This document shows positions 46,401-59,067 of a stretch of 64,000 nt of DNA, piece by piece (positions within the stretch are counted from its first letter, which is position 1; every line of letters begins with the position of its first letter). The translations under genes and the position numbers were made by a program. The stretch comes from Lentinus brumalis (taxonomy: Eukaryota > Basidiomycota > Agaricomycetes > Polyporales > Polyporaceae): contig MARA01000013.1 in NCBI GenBank assembly GCA_001792895.1, positions 1,054,001 to 1,118,000 of the forward strand, written 5' to 3'. A model generated the notes under the pieces. It was not told the DNA's origin, did no database searches, and saw nothing but the letters and a program-made list of their open reading frames with translations.

Positions 46401-49330
46401 CCCGGCCTCCCGGGCCGGGAGCCTGCTCGACTCGCATCGTGGGCTCGTCTTGACTTCCTCGAGCCCGCTCCTCGCTCTCCGCACCTGCTCAACTTCATGC
46501 ATTCATGCCGCGTCCTTCTACACAGTGCACCACTCGCGGCTCGTTTCTCTTCCGCTGTAGGCTCTCTGTCGCAGCCGCCGTCCGTCGTCCGTCCTGCGCA
46601 AGGCTTCAATGCTGCCGTATGCACACATATGTGCGCTTTTATGCGCGCATGCAGGTGAGCATCGTCGAACAGACTCGTACTACGCAGCGTTGACTTGGCG
46701 TTGACCTCAGATTGACGGTTGACCTCCGCGTCTCATAGACAGCTTGCCCTCTCATGCCTACCCGTCCTAGGTCACACTGCGGTGAGTAGTTCTGCCTTCA
46801 ACTCTCCGCATACCATCTTATTGCGACTTCCCAGACATGCTTGCCGCGTCACCGATGGCCACCGCACTCAGAGGTCTCGCGCCATCCCCCATAAACAAGA
46901 CACTAGCCATAAACCCCGCGCAAACACTGTTCTCGGCACGGAGAACTCTGCGGAGCCAGTCTTCGTCTGAAGACGAGGGTCTTGTTGAACCCCGAGCATA
47001 TCGCACTCCGTGTGAGAATTGCTTCTTCCAGACACAGCGAACGCTATGTACTAAGTTCTTCACTATCCAGCACCTTGGGACGAGCCCAAAAAGCTCACTT
47101 GTCCGAATGCTGTCGACTCGACCACGGCCGCGGAAGCTTTCGCAACTCTGACGTTGGTCTGCAAACGCGCGCGGCGAGCCGCCAGGTACGTACTTGACAT
47201 GTCCAGCCGCCATCGTTCGGCGCTGACTTCCAGCATCGTGAAGGGCTCACCTCCATCACGATGCACTAGCCCCCTTTGCCCGCGTACTGTCGGCTCGAAA
47301 TCTCACAAGGTGTCGGTGTCAGCGCGACTGTCAAGGCTGACCTCGTCCTGCTGGTAGGTGCGTCCGTCTCCGTTTCCCCGCACAAGGAACCTTGTATTTG
47401 CGCTGACATGTCCAAAGGCTGCTGCCACTGGGCTCACCTCCCAACGCTGTAAAGCACACGCTCACGTCAGCCAAACACGGTTACAGCCGTTACGTCAAGC
47501 TCAAACACGCGTTCTCCAGACTCCCCGTGTTGTCTGCCGGAGCAGGAGTTCGAGAAAGCTGGTATCGCAGCTCTCTGCAGGTAGGTCACTCGGAGACTAT
47601 TTGTTCCGCAAATTCTCATTGATTTTCTTGTGCCTGGATAGTACATGCAAGCCGCTACTCCAGCACGACTGTACACGACATCGCATCGTGGTTGTGGTGG
47701 AATCCAACATGGTGAGCCCGGAAGCGTCCGTTCATCCTCCACGTCCAATCGCCCGCTGACTGAACAAGTGTCCAGGCACATGATGTGTGCCCGAGCTCGG
47801 AGCTATCCCTCAGCCGTCATCACACCCGAACGACATCACCACGGTAGTTGTGAACTCGCACCGAGTCGCGCCGGGCTCGACGTCCGCAATGGTCGGGGCC
47901 TCGTTCATGGCGATCCGGAACCGCGCCGAGCTGTTGCTCCACAGCAGGCCTCGCTACCCAAGGCAGCCGTTCGCCCTCCCTCTCAAGAACGAGAGCACAT
48001 CCCTACCGAACTACGGCTGCTCTGTCAAGACGAAGTAACGAGCGATTTGCGCTACCGGTGTGGACATCGAGTTCATCCCGGTCGTCTGCACCGACGGCCA
48101 GCGACAGGGCGCTGCTGTCCAGGCCTAGATTCGCGACACGCTGTGCGATATCGCCCCCCGGTACGCGCCCGCTACTCTACTTCACAAGTTAGAACCTGCG
48201 CCGACATCCGGTGTGGTAGTACGCCGTACGACACACGTAGCTTACGATTATGATAAGGATCCGGAGATGCGGCCTTACGATAGTTCCTGGTAGTGACAGC
48301 TCTTGACAGCTTTGACAGAAGCTGTCAAGAGCGCTTAGACTTCCTTTTTCGGACAGCTCTTCCCCTGAGCGGCCGGGCCTTATGCTCGCGCCCTCTTCGT
48401 GTTCTGGCTTCGGACTCTCTTCCCCCAGTTATTTCCCCCAGCTTCTACTCATCGAACTCGCGACGTTCCGTCGCTGTTACCTCTCATACTCGCGCTAAAC
48501 CACATACATCTCTATCTGCGAACAATACATTGCCTCTCTCGACTTCGACCACGACGCCCGAGCTCGACTTAGCGACACCCGAGACCGCCACCGAATTCTG
48601 AAGACGGAGTACGAGGTTATCCTCACTCCTTCGACACCGGGAGATCTGCAGACTGTTGAGGTCGTTCCGAAGCTCAGCCGGCTGGTCGGAACATTGAACA
48701 TCTCGCTTGATACGTGACGCCATCATGAAAGGGCGGCCTGCACGAGTCACCCATGCGGACCTGGCATGCTCGGACGATGGCAGGACATGTCAGTGTGGTA
48801 CGCACATCCCAGTAGGGTCGGGACAAGGTCAGGATGTATACATACCTCTGCCGGGCTTGGGCGAAACAGGAGCTGGTGAGAGGTACCTGCACCACAGAGG
48901 ACGGACCGTCAGCTCGGGTGCAGCGACACAGCAAACTTGAAGGTGAGCAACTAATCGCTATGGCCCGCACTTTTGCGTCGTCTGTGCGGTGTGCTAAATG
49001 AAGACGGTTGTCAACGTCTGCAACAGAGCTCGGCAAGTATCACCCACGATTTGTGCTACAGCAGCCGGAGAGCGTTGCGACCGCAGGCCGACGACCTGCA
49101 CTCAAAAGAGAAGGCTACGGACGGGCGACATACAGGGATTATGCGCGAGACCTCAGACGGAACATAGCAGTTCCCGCAACGATTTCGCATACCCGTTCGT
49201 TCTTGAGTCTGAGAGGAGTTTTGAGTATGAGACCGCGTCTGTCGTTCTAAAAGCTCCTGCAGGACATCTTGTCTTGTTTGTAATGTGTCTCAGCCTGTGT
49301 CTTCCGGTCCGCTGGGATCCCCCGTAACTG
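46400..49330 (+). pseudogene. Unit 6: most diverged copy of the unknown gene
   Basis: Similarity to the other units is weaker but in order: a first-exon-like part near 46,480-46,650 with ARMQ/GTGAGC; a GLAPSPINKTLA segment near 46,880; a QFEKAGIAALCR/GTAGGTCACTC region near 47,560; and a final part at 48,700-49,290 in which GRPARVTHADLACSDDGR aligns with the WHEVKAHLP region and a LSLRGVLSMRPRLSF frame aligns with LSESERIFEHV. The 48,230-48,700 stretch, which starts near a perfect hairpin, is not found in other units. Confidence 0.4.
48299..48332. repeat. Perfect 14-bp stem hairpin
   Basis: GCTCTTGACAGCTT and its exact complement flank the loop TGACAG. It stands at the start of about 450 bp without a counterpart in other units and may be the end of a small inserted element. 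Confidence 0.65.
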
Positions 49331-51870
49331 TTCGCCAGTGTCACTATCATTAGTCCATTATCTTTATTGTCGTGGCGACTGAGGAGAAGAGTAGAGACAT
49401 GCATGTAGACACATAAGCAGATCGAGGAAGATGAATCAATCGCAGGTCGGAGACGAAGGCCGTTTGATCTCGTGCGCAGGTTCGTCATAACTGTTCCTCA
49501 TTCAGCACCATCCTCCGCCCCATACGAGTCGCCCAGCGAGGACACCCTGCTGTCGAGTCCGGGACGAGAGGTCAAAAGCCGAAAGTCGTCTTCGCGCCGT
49601 TTCCGAATAGGGTCAGCGGACGTGCCACCGAACATGGAGGGCGGAGGAAGAGAGAAGCCGCTGCACTACTTCTGCAAGTTCTATTCGACTTGCTCCTCGA
49701 CGTCCTCCACCAGTTCTGACAGATGCGGCTTGCATGACATTCAAATAGCCCTGAGGTGTCGCCATTGCAAATGCGCGCCTTGGACGAGTGCAGTGAAGCG
49801 ATCCGCGAGCTCATGCGCCTTCTTGGGTGAACGCGAGAGCCTTGGGTCCCGAGACGAGCGTGCGATGCCGACATGGTTGCGCCAGGAGAAAGCAGAGGGT
49901 TGAGACGGAGGTGCCGATGACGATAGAGAGAACAAAAGGGGTGGAAAGTTGAGAGCTTCCCGGTGAAGAGCCGTACCTGCAGTCCTTCTGGTAAGTCCGC
50001 TGCTACTTCTGCTCCGGCCGCTCGTCCTGGTAACCAATCGAGGGAAGCGTCGGAACAGCTCGCCCGTAGTCGTGAACTCCATGTGCATATTCAGACGACG
50101 GGGCGGCTTATAATCGTTCGTCCTCCTCCGAACCAACGCTCTCAAGCGCGTTCAGCAGCTCGCTCAGAGCGATGCGCAGTGCCATGGAGTTGCTGAAATC
50201 CCTCTCTTGCTGCGCACCCGGCATGGCTCTTCGTCGGCTTGACGAGTCGCGCTTGATCCCTTGGCGTCGAGATGCTCCACGCTCACGAGCACGACGTGCT
50301 TGTGCGGCATCAGCGATGTCAGAGTTGAGCGTCGGGTCGTGTGCGTGAGGGAGACGATTGAGACGTCGAGGTCGAGAGCTAGCCTGCGACGCTGTGAATG
50401 AGCCAGCTCTTACCGGCGCCCGGAGCGCCGTACAGGACGTATCCACGGTGCTGCAGGGTGCCTGGATAGAACCCTGATGTCAGCGATGACTGAAGACGCA
50501 GGCGCGGGTGTGGGACTGGCCTCGCTTGGCGTACATACCAGTGCTCGATCCCCAGTACTCCTTCGCACGACGTGCTCAATGATTCTATGGGCGAGAACCA
50601 ACTTCATCGGCCGCTTGCGCTGCGGGCAAGTGAGCTTCCAGTACTTACTGACGACGCACAGCTTCCGCCAGGCCTCTAGGGCGGCCCGAGTCAAGACGCG
50701 AGCGATGAGCCATCAGGGTAGGTATCTGCGGTAGAGATCGCGGGGTACATAGTCGTAGTCTGGGTCATTGGGCGAGCGGTGCTGCCAGTCAAGACCGTCG
50801 GGATGCCGCTCGTCGACGCGGGCTCGTCGAGAGAGAGGTCTCGGAGACATCGTCAAACAGAATGCAACCGACGGCGGGCGCGCGATGAACAGCAGACGCT
50901 GCACGGGTGAGAAGGTCATAGTTCGATCCGAGACAGTCAGGTGGCTGAGGAAGAGAGGAGGCGGCATGAGCTTTGGCACGTCGGCACGAGCCTGCAGGAG
51001 TGCTGGATCTGCGGCGGACGGGAGGAGGATGTCGCACATGGAAGAGCAGTACGCATCTGAGGGCACGGATAAGACAGTTGCGCTGCACGTCGCCGTGGTG
51101 GATACCCGGAACCCTTCGCGACCTATCAGGGTCCCAGTCCGGGGAGGCGGGGGAGCGACATGAGGACTGAGCCGATAGAGAGGTGCGGGCAACGTTCGGG
51201 AGAGGGGTTTGCAGATAGAGCTTGTGCGGAAGCCTAGCTTCTAGAGATCCGTCATGATCTGCGAGTGGAGGGTTCGAGATTTTGCTGGTGCGGGCGAGGT
51301 CCAGGAAGTCATTCAATGTGGACGCATTCATCTGAAGATCTGGCAAGATCATGCCTAGTATGGCGGGCCATGGGAAGAACAGAACAACTCGTCAGAGTGA
51401 ACGAACAAGCATATCGTGTATAAGAACTCACCTGGACCCATCGTCCCGCGTGCAACATGTGTCCCTACCCGCCGCGCCAGCTCTGCTCTTGGAGCGACAG
51501 CTTCAGGAATGAGCGGCCGGGTTATTCTATGCCGCCTCATGTAATCCATCGTTTCCGCAGGCTGTCGAGCATTACCGGCTGCGATTTGGAGTGCTGGAGA
51601 GAATGTGGAAGGACCGATCGAAGACAGTCGTGACATCCAGGGCCCACAGGCTTTCGGATAGAAGCTCGAAGATGGGGGCAGACTGGTAAGCGGAGGAGCG
51701 AGGAGTTGAATTTCAGACCCCGTGCGCAGGAATCTCAGCAGAGAGCTCGGATGGTCGCCCAGGGATTGGTCCGTGGTGTTGTCCTGGAGCCACGGCAGTG
51801 AGCTTGTCGTGGTCGCTGCAAGAGGAGGCAGGCGCCCGACAGAGGCTTCCGGACCAATTGACGCCTCGAC
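49330..51870 (-). pseudogene. BCS1-like AAA ATPase relic B8, best preserved
   Basis: Minus-strand order is nearly complete: N-terminal region 51,200-51,860; DYDYVPRDLYRRYLP at 50,716-50,760; RKLCVVSKYWKL and QRKRPMKLVLAHRIIEHVV at 50,575-50,670; an intron; HRGYVLYGAPGAGKSWLIHS, an intact Walker A, at 50,390-50,450; DVSIVSLTH; KHVVLVSVEHLDAKG, a Walker B in which the acidic pair is altered; LSELLNALESVGSEED at 50,110-50,160; HMEFTTTGELFRRFPRLV at 50,025-50,080; and an MSCKPHLSELVEDVEEQVE C-terminal block at 49,690-49,750. Frameshifts separate several blocks and a stop follows the Walker A helix, so it should be inactive. Confidence 0.7.
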
Positions 51871-54800
51871 GTCCTTTCTAACTGTCGCATCGCCGCCTTG
51901 TCTTTGCATCATGTACTCGTCGCCCGCTCAGCTCCAGCCGTGTCCTTCCAATGCACCCCGGTGGACTCGTTCTGCGCGTCGTCCCAGCCCGCTCTTCCCC
52001 CTTCTGGCTCTCTGTTGCTTGCGCCGTCATCACGCCGTCCTGTCTATGGTGGCTGGAACCTCTGTACGGCAGTGTCCTTCTCCTGTACGCGTTCAGGTGA
52101 GTAGCCATGTACAGGCTCGTTAGCGTCGACTTCTTGCGTCCCATACACACGCACATGTGCGCATACAGTTGGGGCACGTACGCTATCATTCGGTCAGAAC
52201 GCTATCATTCGGTCACACTGTGGTGAGCATCCCACCCTCGCGCTTTTGCATACTGACTCACCGCGACTTTCCAGATCACACCGGGTTAGTTGGGCCAGTT
52301 GCCAACGCACCCGCTGCTTCGTCCACCACCGCCTCCAAGGGGACCCCCCGCCTGTGGACAGACAGTAGGCATAGACACGCGCGAAGTTCATCGGAAGCGC
52401 ACCATGTAGCTTCAGCGACGTGAGCTTCGTTCAAAGACAACACCCTTCTCTCAAGCCACACCCTGTGCATTCTCGGTGAGCTTCATTCTTATTGCTAGAC
52501 AGAGTGCAGCGTTCATTACCTGCCTCGCACCCAGGACGAGCTTGTGTTCGCGTTTCGTCGGTGCAACACTGTCCCGACTCGAAGGAAATGGGCAGGGAAG
52601 CCGCGAGGTACGGCGTGTCCCACCGTTATAGTTCTGGATTGCTATCTGGATTTAATACAGGAAAGGCTGGGTCGCATGCAGTATCAGCATCTGCCCTCAT
52701 ACTGCTGGCTGGCTGCGATATCTCTCAAGAACCCGTCGTGACGGCGCAAGAACGCCCCCCTCTGTGCGCAACAATATTACACCCAACACGACGATACGGC
52801 CATGGTCTTCTAGCTGGAGCAAGTGGCATCTGGCCCGAGCGTGGGCTCAAGCGAGCTGGTAGTCGGGTGCGTCTGACGGTTTGCTGCAGGTACGTCGCGC
52901 GCAGAGGGCTGCAACGATCCCGTCATCTTTATCTGTCTCGGTACTTGTTACGTACAGGTACTACTCTCCGAACGCGCTACTCTCCGACCACGTCTCTCCG
53001 CGACCCCGCGACGCTGCTGGCCTCCGAGCAAGTGAACTGAGCTCAGGTGCATCCATCCCTCCTCACAGACCCATCCCCCGCATTCTAACCCAGTCACACA
53101 GTACATCGTGTCATCGCTACAGGCTGGGACCTATTACTACAGAGGAACGTCACGACAGTCCCGCCATCGACGGTGATGGCCATGCACCCCGGAGTCGTGG
53201 CGGGCTCCGTTAATGGCGACGGGGATCTGCGCGGAGCTGCCTACGGCTCGATGGGGCCCGGATGTCTATCTTGCTCGCCACGGCGGCCCTCCCGGTCGCT
53301 TCCCCCGTTGATGGCTGCACGCTCCGCCTTCTCCCTCAAGAAGTAAGCATCGTCAGTTCGAATACACTATATGCGGGCTGCGAGCGAGTGCTCATCTCCG
53401 CCCGCAGCGAAAGCGTATCCTGCCATACAACTGACTAGCGACAGCGCAACAATATGCGGGCGCACTTCTGCCACACCGGTGTACAGGTCCGCCGCCCAGG
53501 TACAGATTAGATACCTCCACACACCCCTTGACTCTGCGCGCATCGTCCGGACGTCCGGACGTCCGAAGGTCCGGAGGCTGTCGAAGTCGTGCGGAACTCG
53601 GAAACCTAATCAACTGGATGGATTCCTAGGAGATGTCGGTGGGGCCGGAACACCAGCATGGCACGAGGTGAAGGCTCACTTGCCCGAGCTCGCAATGCGA
53701 ACCTGCGATGTTGAGATGATGATAGGACGCATCTGTGCGGTGTGTTGTGTGGCACAGGCTATGAACGAGATGTTCGTGTGCTTCTCCCGGGCTTGTACGG
53801 AACACGAGGCTGGTAGAAGGCTGGCTACAGTACCTGTACTGCAGATGGCGGAGAGTCAGCTCAGGTGCAGCAACGCAGCGGAGGTAAGTAACCTATGGAT
53901 CCGCATATTCGCGTAGTCTGTTCTGTGTGCTGACTAGAGATGGATTTCTACGTCCAGTTTGACAGGGCTGGGCAGACAGCACCAACGTGCTTGTGCTGGA
54001 CACGGGAGGGGACAGGGAAGCGCCGCGATCGTGGGCCGACGACCTCGCTGAGGCCTGCACTCAAAGAAAAGGTTAAGATGGGTGACATGCATGGAATGTA
54101 CGCTGGTCATGCTAGAGGAGAGTGGCACGGGAATGACAGTACCCGTACGCTCTCCGAGTCGGAGAGGATTTTCGAGCATGTTATCGGCATCGTCCATGTC
54201 CGTCGTAGAAGGCGGGCTGTATTGACGCTTGCATGGAAGGGCGGTGCTGGTGCGGCTTGCCCTGGAATGCATCCCGAGGTCGTCGTCGACGTCCACAGTC
54301 CCGCCTCTGCTGCTGTATATTACGCCCTTCTCCTTAGGCTTATGTTCTTCATTACTGTCTATGACCTGATGCGTCTTCTACTCCCACCCTGCACACACAG
54401 GCAGCTCTTCCGACTCTTCTTCCCACCGTGCGCGTCGAGCCCGAACCTCGGCATCCCAACAAACAGAAACGGCATGTTCTGGGACACCCTCAACCTGCAC
54501 TTGCACAAGGTCTTCGAGGACTATGACATTGACCCCGGCGACCTGCCTGCAAATCCCGGGCGATCAGTCAATACTGGAGGCAGCCCAGACGCGGCTCTCG
54601 AACATCACAGAGGATGACGGAGAACTGGAGGGAGCCCAGCTTACGCGGGATAGGGACATTCTCAAGGTAAGTGACATCCGTATGAGTATACTGGTAGTAC
54701 TGGGCAGCTTCATGGGAAGGAAGATCGCGCCGGGCCTTTGTTGCCGCGTCATGAGTGGGGAACGGTCATCGAGATGTCAGTACTATCGGACACGATGGCG

Positions 54801-55370
54801 GCTGCTCGCGCTGAATGCGACCAGCAGCTGACATTCGCCTGGGTGCACGGGAGCGTCCCTCGACATACCTCGACCTCCCCCAGGAGGACTTGCGCACTCC
54901 CTCTCTCTCTCCAGTGCCAGTATCACGTTCGCGTCCTTGCGTGCCTTTCGCTCACGCGCGTTTCTCCACAACGTCCGCGCAGGCGGCGCCGCTCTTCGCG
55001 CCTCCGTCTCCTCCGCCCTCGGTGACACCGTGGCTCTATTCGTGGGCCTCGTCATCCTCAGCCCCGCCCGTCCTATCCATCCCTCTTACGAACCGCGGCG
55101 CGCACATCTCCGTCGCGCACATCGTCCCCTTTCTCTAATTCCCGCGCACCCTGTCGCTGAGGCACAACGCGTTCTCTGGCTGGCGAGCCGCTGTGCTGGC
55201 GGTTGCGACTTCCCTCAACTCCATGCCGCAGTGCTCCTAACGTCTTCTCTGTTATGTGTCCCTTGTTGTCTCTTCCGGTCTGCTCGGATCCCCGTGTCTG
55301 CGCGCCAGGCGTCGCCATCGTTAACCAATTGTGAAGTGTATATCATTATTCAGTCTTTCAGCCCACTGCT
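51870..55370 (+). pseudogene. Unit 7: decayed multi-exon gene of unknown family
   Basis: Blocks in order: first exon ending TACGCGTTCAG/GTGAGTAGCC at about 52,095; LVFAFRRCNTVPTRRK at 52,541-52,590; the QQYYTQHDDTA block at 52,770; GGTACGTCGCGCGCAG at 52,890; VRRLSKSCGTRKPNQLDGFL at 53,570-53,630; GDVGGAGTPAWHEVKAHLPE at 53,634-53,692; LSESERIFEHVIGIVHV at 54,150-54,200; MFWDTLNLHLHKVFEDYD at 54,475-54,528; GAQLTRDRDILK at 54,632-54,667 before GTAAGTGACATCC; and ALGDTVALFVGLVILS at 55,018-55,065. The run 53,940-54,617 is open for 225 codons. A frameshift is needed between the DYDIDPGD and TRDRDILK frames. No family is recognised. Confidence 0.5.
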
Positions 55371-56537
55371 CGCACATATTTTGACGTCTGTATGTATCTT
55401 CTCACTTGGCTCGTCACGCTCCCCCGCGGCCCCCGTTGTCGTTGCTTCGAGTTCTAACGGGTGTCTCGATTGCAGTACATACGCCGCCTCGTTGTCGTCT
55501 TGGTAAACATCCATACACTATAGTTCTATCGTAACATGCTACCCATGTACCTCAGTCCCGCCTACTGCTCTTGCTCCGCTCGAGTTCAGTGTCATTTTGA
55601 GATGCTCTCGCGCAGGTGCAATCACACACGGCGGTGTGATTTGTTTGATGTTCCGGGGTTGGTTCCGCCTCCGAGTCGGACTTCTCCCGACTGTTGTCCT
55701 GCCGCCGTTGCTGTTCGTACCTCCGAGTACAGGCCAGCTCAACAACCGTTGAGGCATGCCTCCGAACATGCATCATCCGGTTTGCCATCTCCAGCGCTGA
55801 CATCATGTGTTGCGAGTGTTCTGAACATGCGTTCAGCAGTTGTCAGAGGCAACGCGAGGCTGGGAAGATGTAACTCACCTCATCTTTTCGATGATCAGGG
55901 TCCTCGACGGTCTGTTGAGTTGTCTATCATGATGCGCGCACGCGCATGTAATTCAGTCGCACTGACGGTTGTACAGGAACCACAGCTCACTGTTCCATCC
56001 ATCTAGGTGTGACGGTATCAAGTCCAGGATGACGGACGGCAGCATGCTTGTTGAGATACCCATCTCCACGGCACCTGATCTACTCACACTTCGGGTCTTC
56101 AGAAGTCTTCTGTCTGCCGCCGTGCCACTGTGCCACCGCATTCCGCACAGGTGCAGAGTTCCTGCTGGTATCTGTGTTCGTCCTCTTTTCAATCATCATG
56201 GCTCACCATTCAAAATCACCTTCAGGTTCAAATCCAGTGATGCTATTCAGTTGGGTGGATGGCCATTCAGCCGCACAACATCCAATCCACGCAACCGGTG
56301 TGCTGCTGCCTGAGGCTCCTCCAACTTGCACGGATTCTCTACCACATGGTGCAGTTGGGAGGTGATCAGATATGGTGGTTGCCAGCACCATGTGTACCTC
56401 GACGACCATTTGACAACCAGTGTCCTAGATGTTGATTGTACAGTCATGCACAATATAAGACCTGGTCATGCCATGTGTGCAAGTGCAATACTTATTCCTT
56501 GACCCTCAGTCACTGGAGGGTCCCCTTCAACCTCACC
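55370..56537 (+). promoter_or_regulatory. Conserved block upstream of DUF6533 copy 4
   Basis: It is homologous to the other upstream blocks but more diverged. A TATA-like box is at 56,452-56,459 and an altered inverted repeat at 56,503-56,520. The small ORF found before copy 3 is broken here by stops and indels. Confidence 0.45.
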
Positions 56538-58274
56538 ATGTCTTCTGATACTGACGATGCTGCTGCGACTGTGGCCCTATTTGACCTCTTGTATGTCGTA
56601 TATTCAAAGCCTCATGTCACAAATCACACTTGCTGACTTCGTCCAACAGCTATACAGCCCACTTCTGTGCTGTGGCAGCCTCAGGTGCGTTCACTACATC
56701 TCAAGGTTGTTCATGTCACCCTGATGCTTTCTCTCACTGTAGTTCTCTTCACCTATGACACCATCCTCACATTCGATCGAGAAGTTACATACTCTTGGAC
56801 TATGAAGCGCAGCGGGGCATCACTCTTGTTCTTTGCAAACAAGTGGATTTCCATGACAGTCTTTGTCATGTCATTGGTTGTGTTCACATCTTTCCCTTCT
56901 GATAAGGTAAGCCGTCTCAGTCCGAGCCAGGGCAAATCTGACCAAAATCAGAGGTTTGTGTGAAGCCTTGCAGAATTCAGATGACTGCAAAATGATTGTT
57001 GATGTCTGCAGCTGTTCCTTGTTTGTCATAGCTGTGCATGCAATGTCAATACTGCAATTCATTCCTGGAGCAGGTACATCATGCTTCCAGTCATTGGGTG
57101 TGGTATCTGACACATGCAATTAGCATTCTCTGCCCTCCGTGCATATGTGTTGAGCAGGAGCAAGCCCCTGGGAATAGTTGTTGCTGCTTTGTCTCTAGCA
57201 CCAGTGGGTGCCAATCTGGTGAGTAGATTGATGTTCTTGGACTCATATGGACTGTGCAGAATATTGATGGGCCATGATGCAGGTTCCATATGGTTATCAG
57301 TACTCTGGAGAGAACTTCCTGCCATTTGGATGCCTTGTGACAGAAAACATAACCACTGCACTAGACCTTAGGTTTGGCTCATTCAGTCTCATCACATCCA
57401 TTGGTACTGACTCTGTACAAGGCGTAGGTTGGCTAACAATGATCTGCAATGGCACACACTGATATACAGAACCGCACAGTCATAATCATCTCTCGAGTCC
57501 CGCTCATCACTGCAGACATCATACTCATCTACATCACCTGGACAACACTGAGAGGTTCTGCCACCCTGATAGAAATTCACAAGTCCAAGAGGCTTACACT
57601 GTCTGATGTTCTCTTCCGCGGCGGTATGTCTCTCTCAGCAGATTCCTTTGGCTGACAGATCCCTGACTCCCCTGCTCAGGAACCATATATTTTGTGTACG
57701 TCCTGCAGCAAAGGTCCCCAAAGCAACTCATTCAGTTGAACACTGGCATCATCACTAGCATCCTGTTTATTTTGAACATTCTTCATCTGGTCCTTTCTGC
57801 CACTGCGGTAAACATCGACCTGTCAAATATCTGCATGTCAGCATTCATGCATACTTCCATAGGTGGCAAGTGATGACAGTAGTAACAGTCAGAGTCTGAT
57901 CACTCAATTTACTGCCCCGTATGTGTTCACTTCATGCTGCTAACCATAGAACTCTGAGACCATTCACTCAAACAAAATCCATTTGCAGAATCACTGCAAT
58001 CCTCATCTCACGCTTCCTCCTCAAACTTCAAGAAGCAAACCACACGGTTGTAAAGCTCGATGCTGATGATCCATTGCATTCCTCGAGGAACCCATGGGAC
58101 AGCACACCGAGCTTCATCTCGTCCCTCGGAGGCTTCATCAATCCCAGTCGCTCTGCGCAGTACAATGATGACGGCAGTATTGAGTTGCAAGTCCGCTCAC
58201 CTTCAGAGGCCCCGGGAGAGGAGGTCCCAGCAGAGGTGCCTGAGGCCATTGCATCGTCATCTTCCACCGCGTAG
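56538..58274 (+). CDS. DUF6533 seven-helix membrane protein, copy 4
   Basis: Exons: 56538-56590, 56650-56684, 56743-56906, 56974-57073, 57124-57218, 57283-57423, 57470-57623, 57680-57695, 57759-57807, 57863-57918 and 57989-58274. They give 1,149 nt, 382 residues, all in phase. Motifs: YDTILTFDREVTYSW, NKWISMTVFVMSLVVF, FIPGA/FSALRAYVLSRSKP, PLITADIILIYITWTTLRG, GTIYF/ILFILNILHLVLSATA and ISRFLLKLQEANHTVVKL. One codon is missing after the TMKR segment, and the acidic tail is shorter than in copies 1-3. Intron 8 and exon 9 resemble copy 2. It is the last DUF6533 gene of the array. Function is unknown. Confidence 0.87.
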
Positions 58275-59067
58275 TATCTCACCGTGGCAGATGTTGGTCT
58301 GGGATTTCCATAGATGCATATCAGCAGTTTGGTCCATGATTCCTGTCCTTCTTTGAATCTCTGTGCAGTATTTCTTGGATATTTATACAGCTCTGCCAAG
58401 TGCAAAGCTCTCTGAGGGTCCTCATGTATTTATATGACAGTGTTTGTTTACTGCACTCCTGATGTAGATTCCAGATGATGCTCTTGGATTTGTGTTCACT
58501 CCAAACAATCCCTCTTAATTCAAGTTCAACCTCAAAGGAAGAATTCCCCTTCTGCTGATCTAGAATTCTTGGGAGACCCAGGGGACTATACTCATATTCT
58601 GACTAATTGCTTAAACTCTAGTATCTACAGTGGACACCTTGACAAGAGCAGACTCAGCAACTTCAAGGTCGCTTCATCGTAGTGTCCTGCAGCAGGCAAG
58701 CGGTTACTCGTGCATGTGCTCCTATTGACATATATGCATGCACTGGTAGTGAACAGCCCCCATACTGTGCCTCTCTGGTTATGCCAGCAGAGCACCTTGG
58801 AGAAACTGCAGTGTAGAGTACAAGGAATCCCTGGAGGATAGCACAGTGTTATTGATTGAGGCTATAATACAACATCTATCTGAAGTCACCAATAGGAACA
58901 GTCCGTGGACAAGGCGAGAGACTGAGGCCTGCAAACAAGATGTGTGTGTGTGGTAAGAGAGGTGCGGTGTGAGAGCACACAGCCAGGCAAGAGAAAGTGC
59001 ATGCTTGAGCTGAGAGCGAGAGCTTCAGAGTAAGAGCTGGAGAGGGGAACCGAGCATTGAGATTGAG
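58275..59067. other. 3' flank of copy 4 and end of the tandem array
   Basis: Homology to the flanks of copies 1 and 3 continues to GATTGAGGCTATAAT at about 58,870 and then stops abruptly. The next 200 bp are purine-rich (GAGAGC, AGAG runs) with a short TG run near 58,940, and lead into the transposase fragment. No gene is seen. Confidence 0.5.

Noticed and set aside
1..58870. Repeat-induced point mutation as the cause of the decay
   Set aside because: The relics remain GC-rich and carry many indels, without an obvious C-to-T excess in a CpA context. A proper RIP index would be needed, but the pattern looks like ordinary decay.
58930..58955. TG run as a telomere-like or microsatellite feature
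   Set aside because: It is only a few TG repeats, too short and isolated to call.
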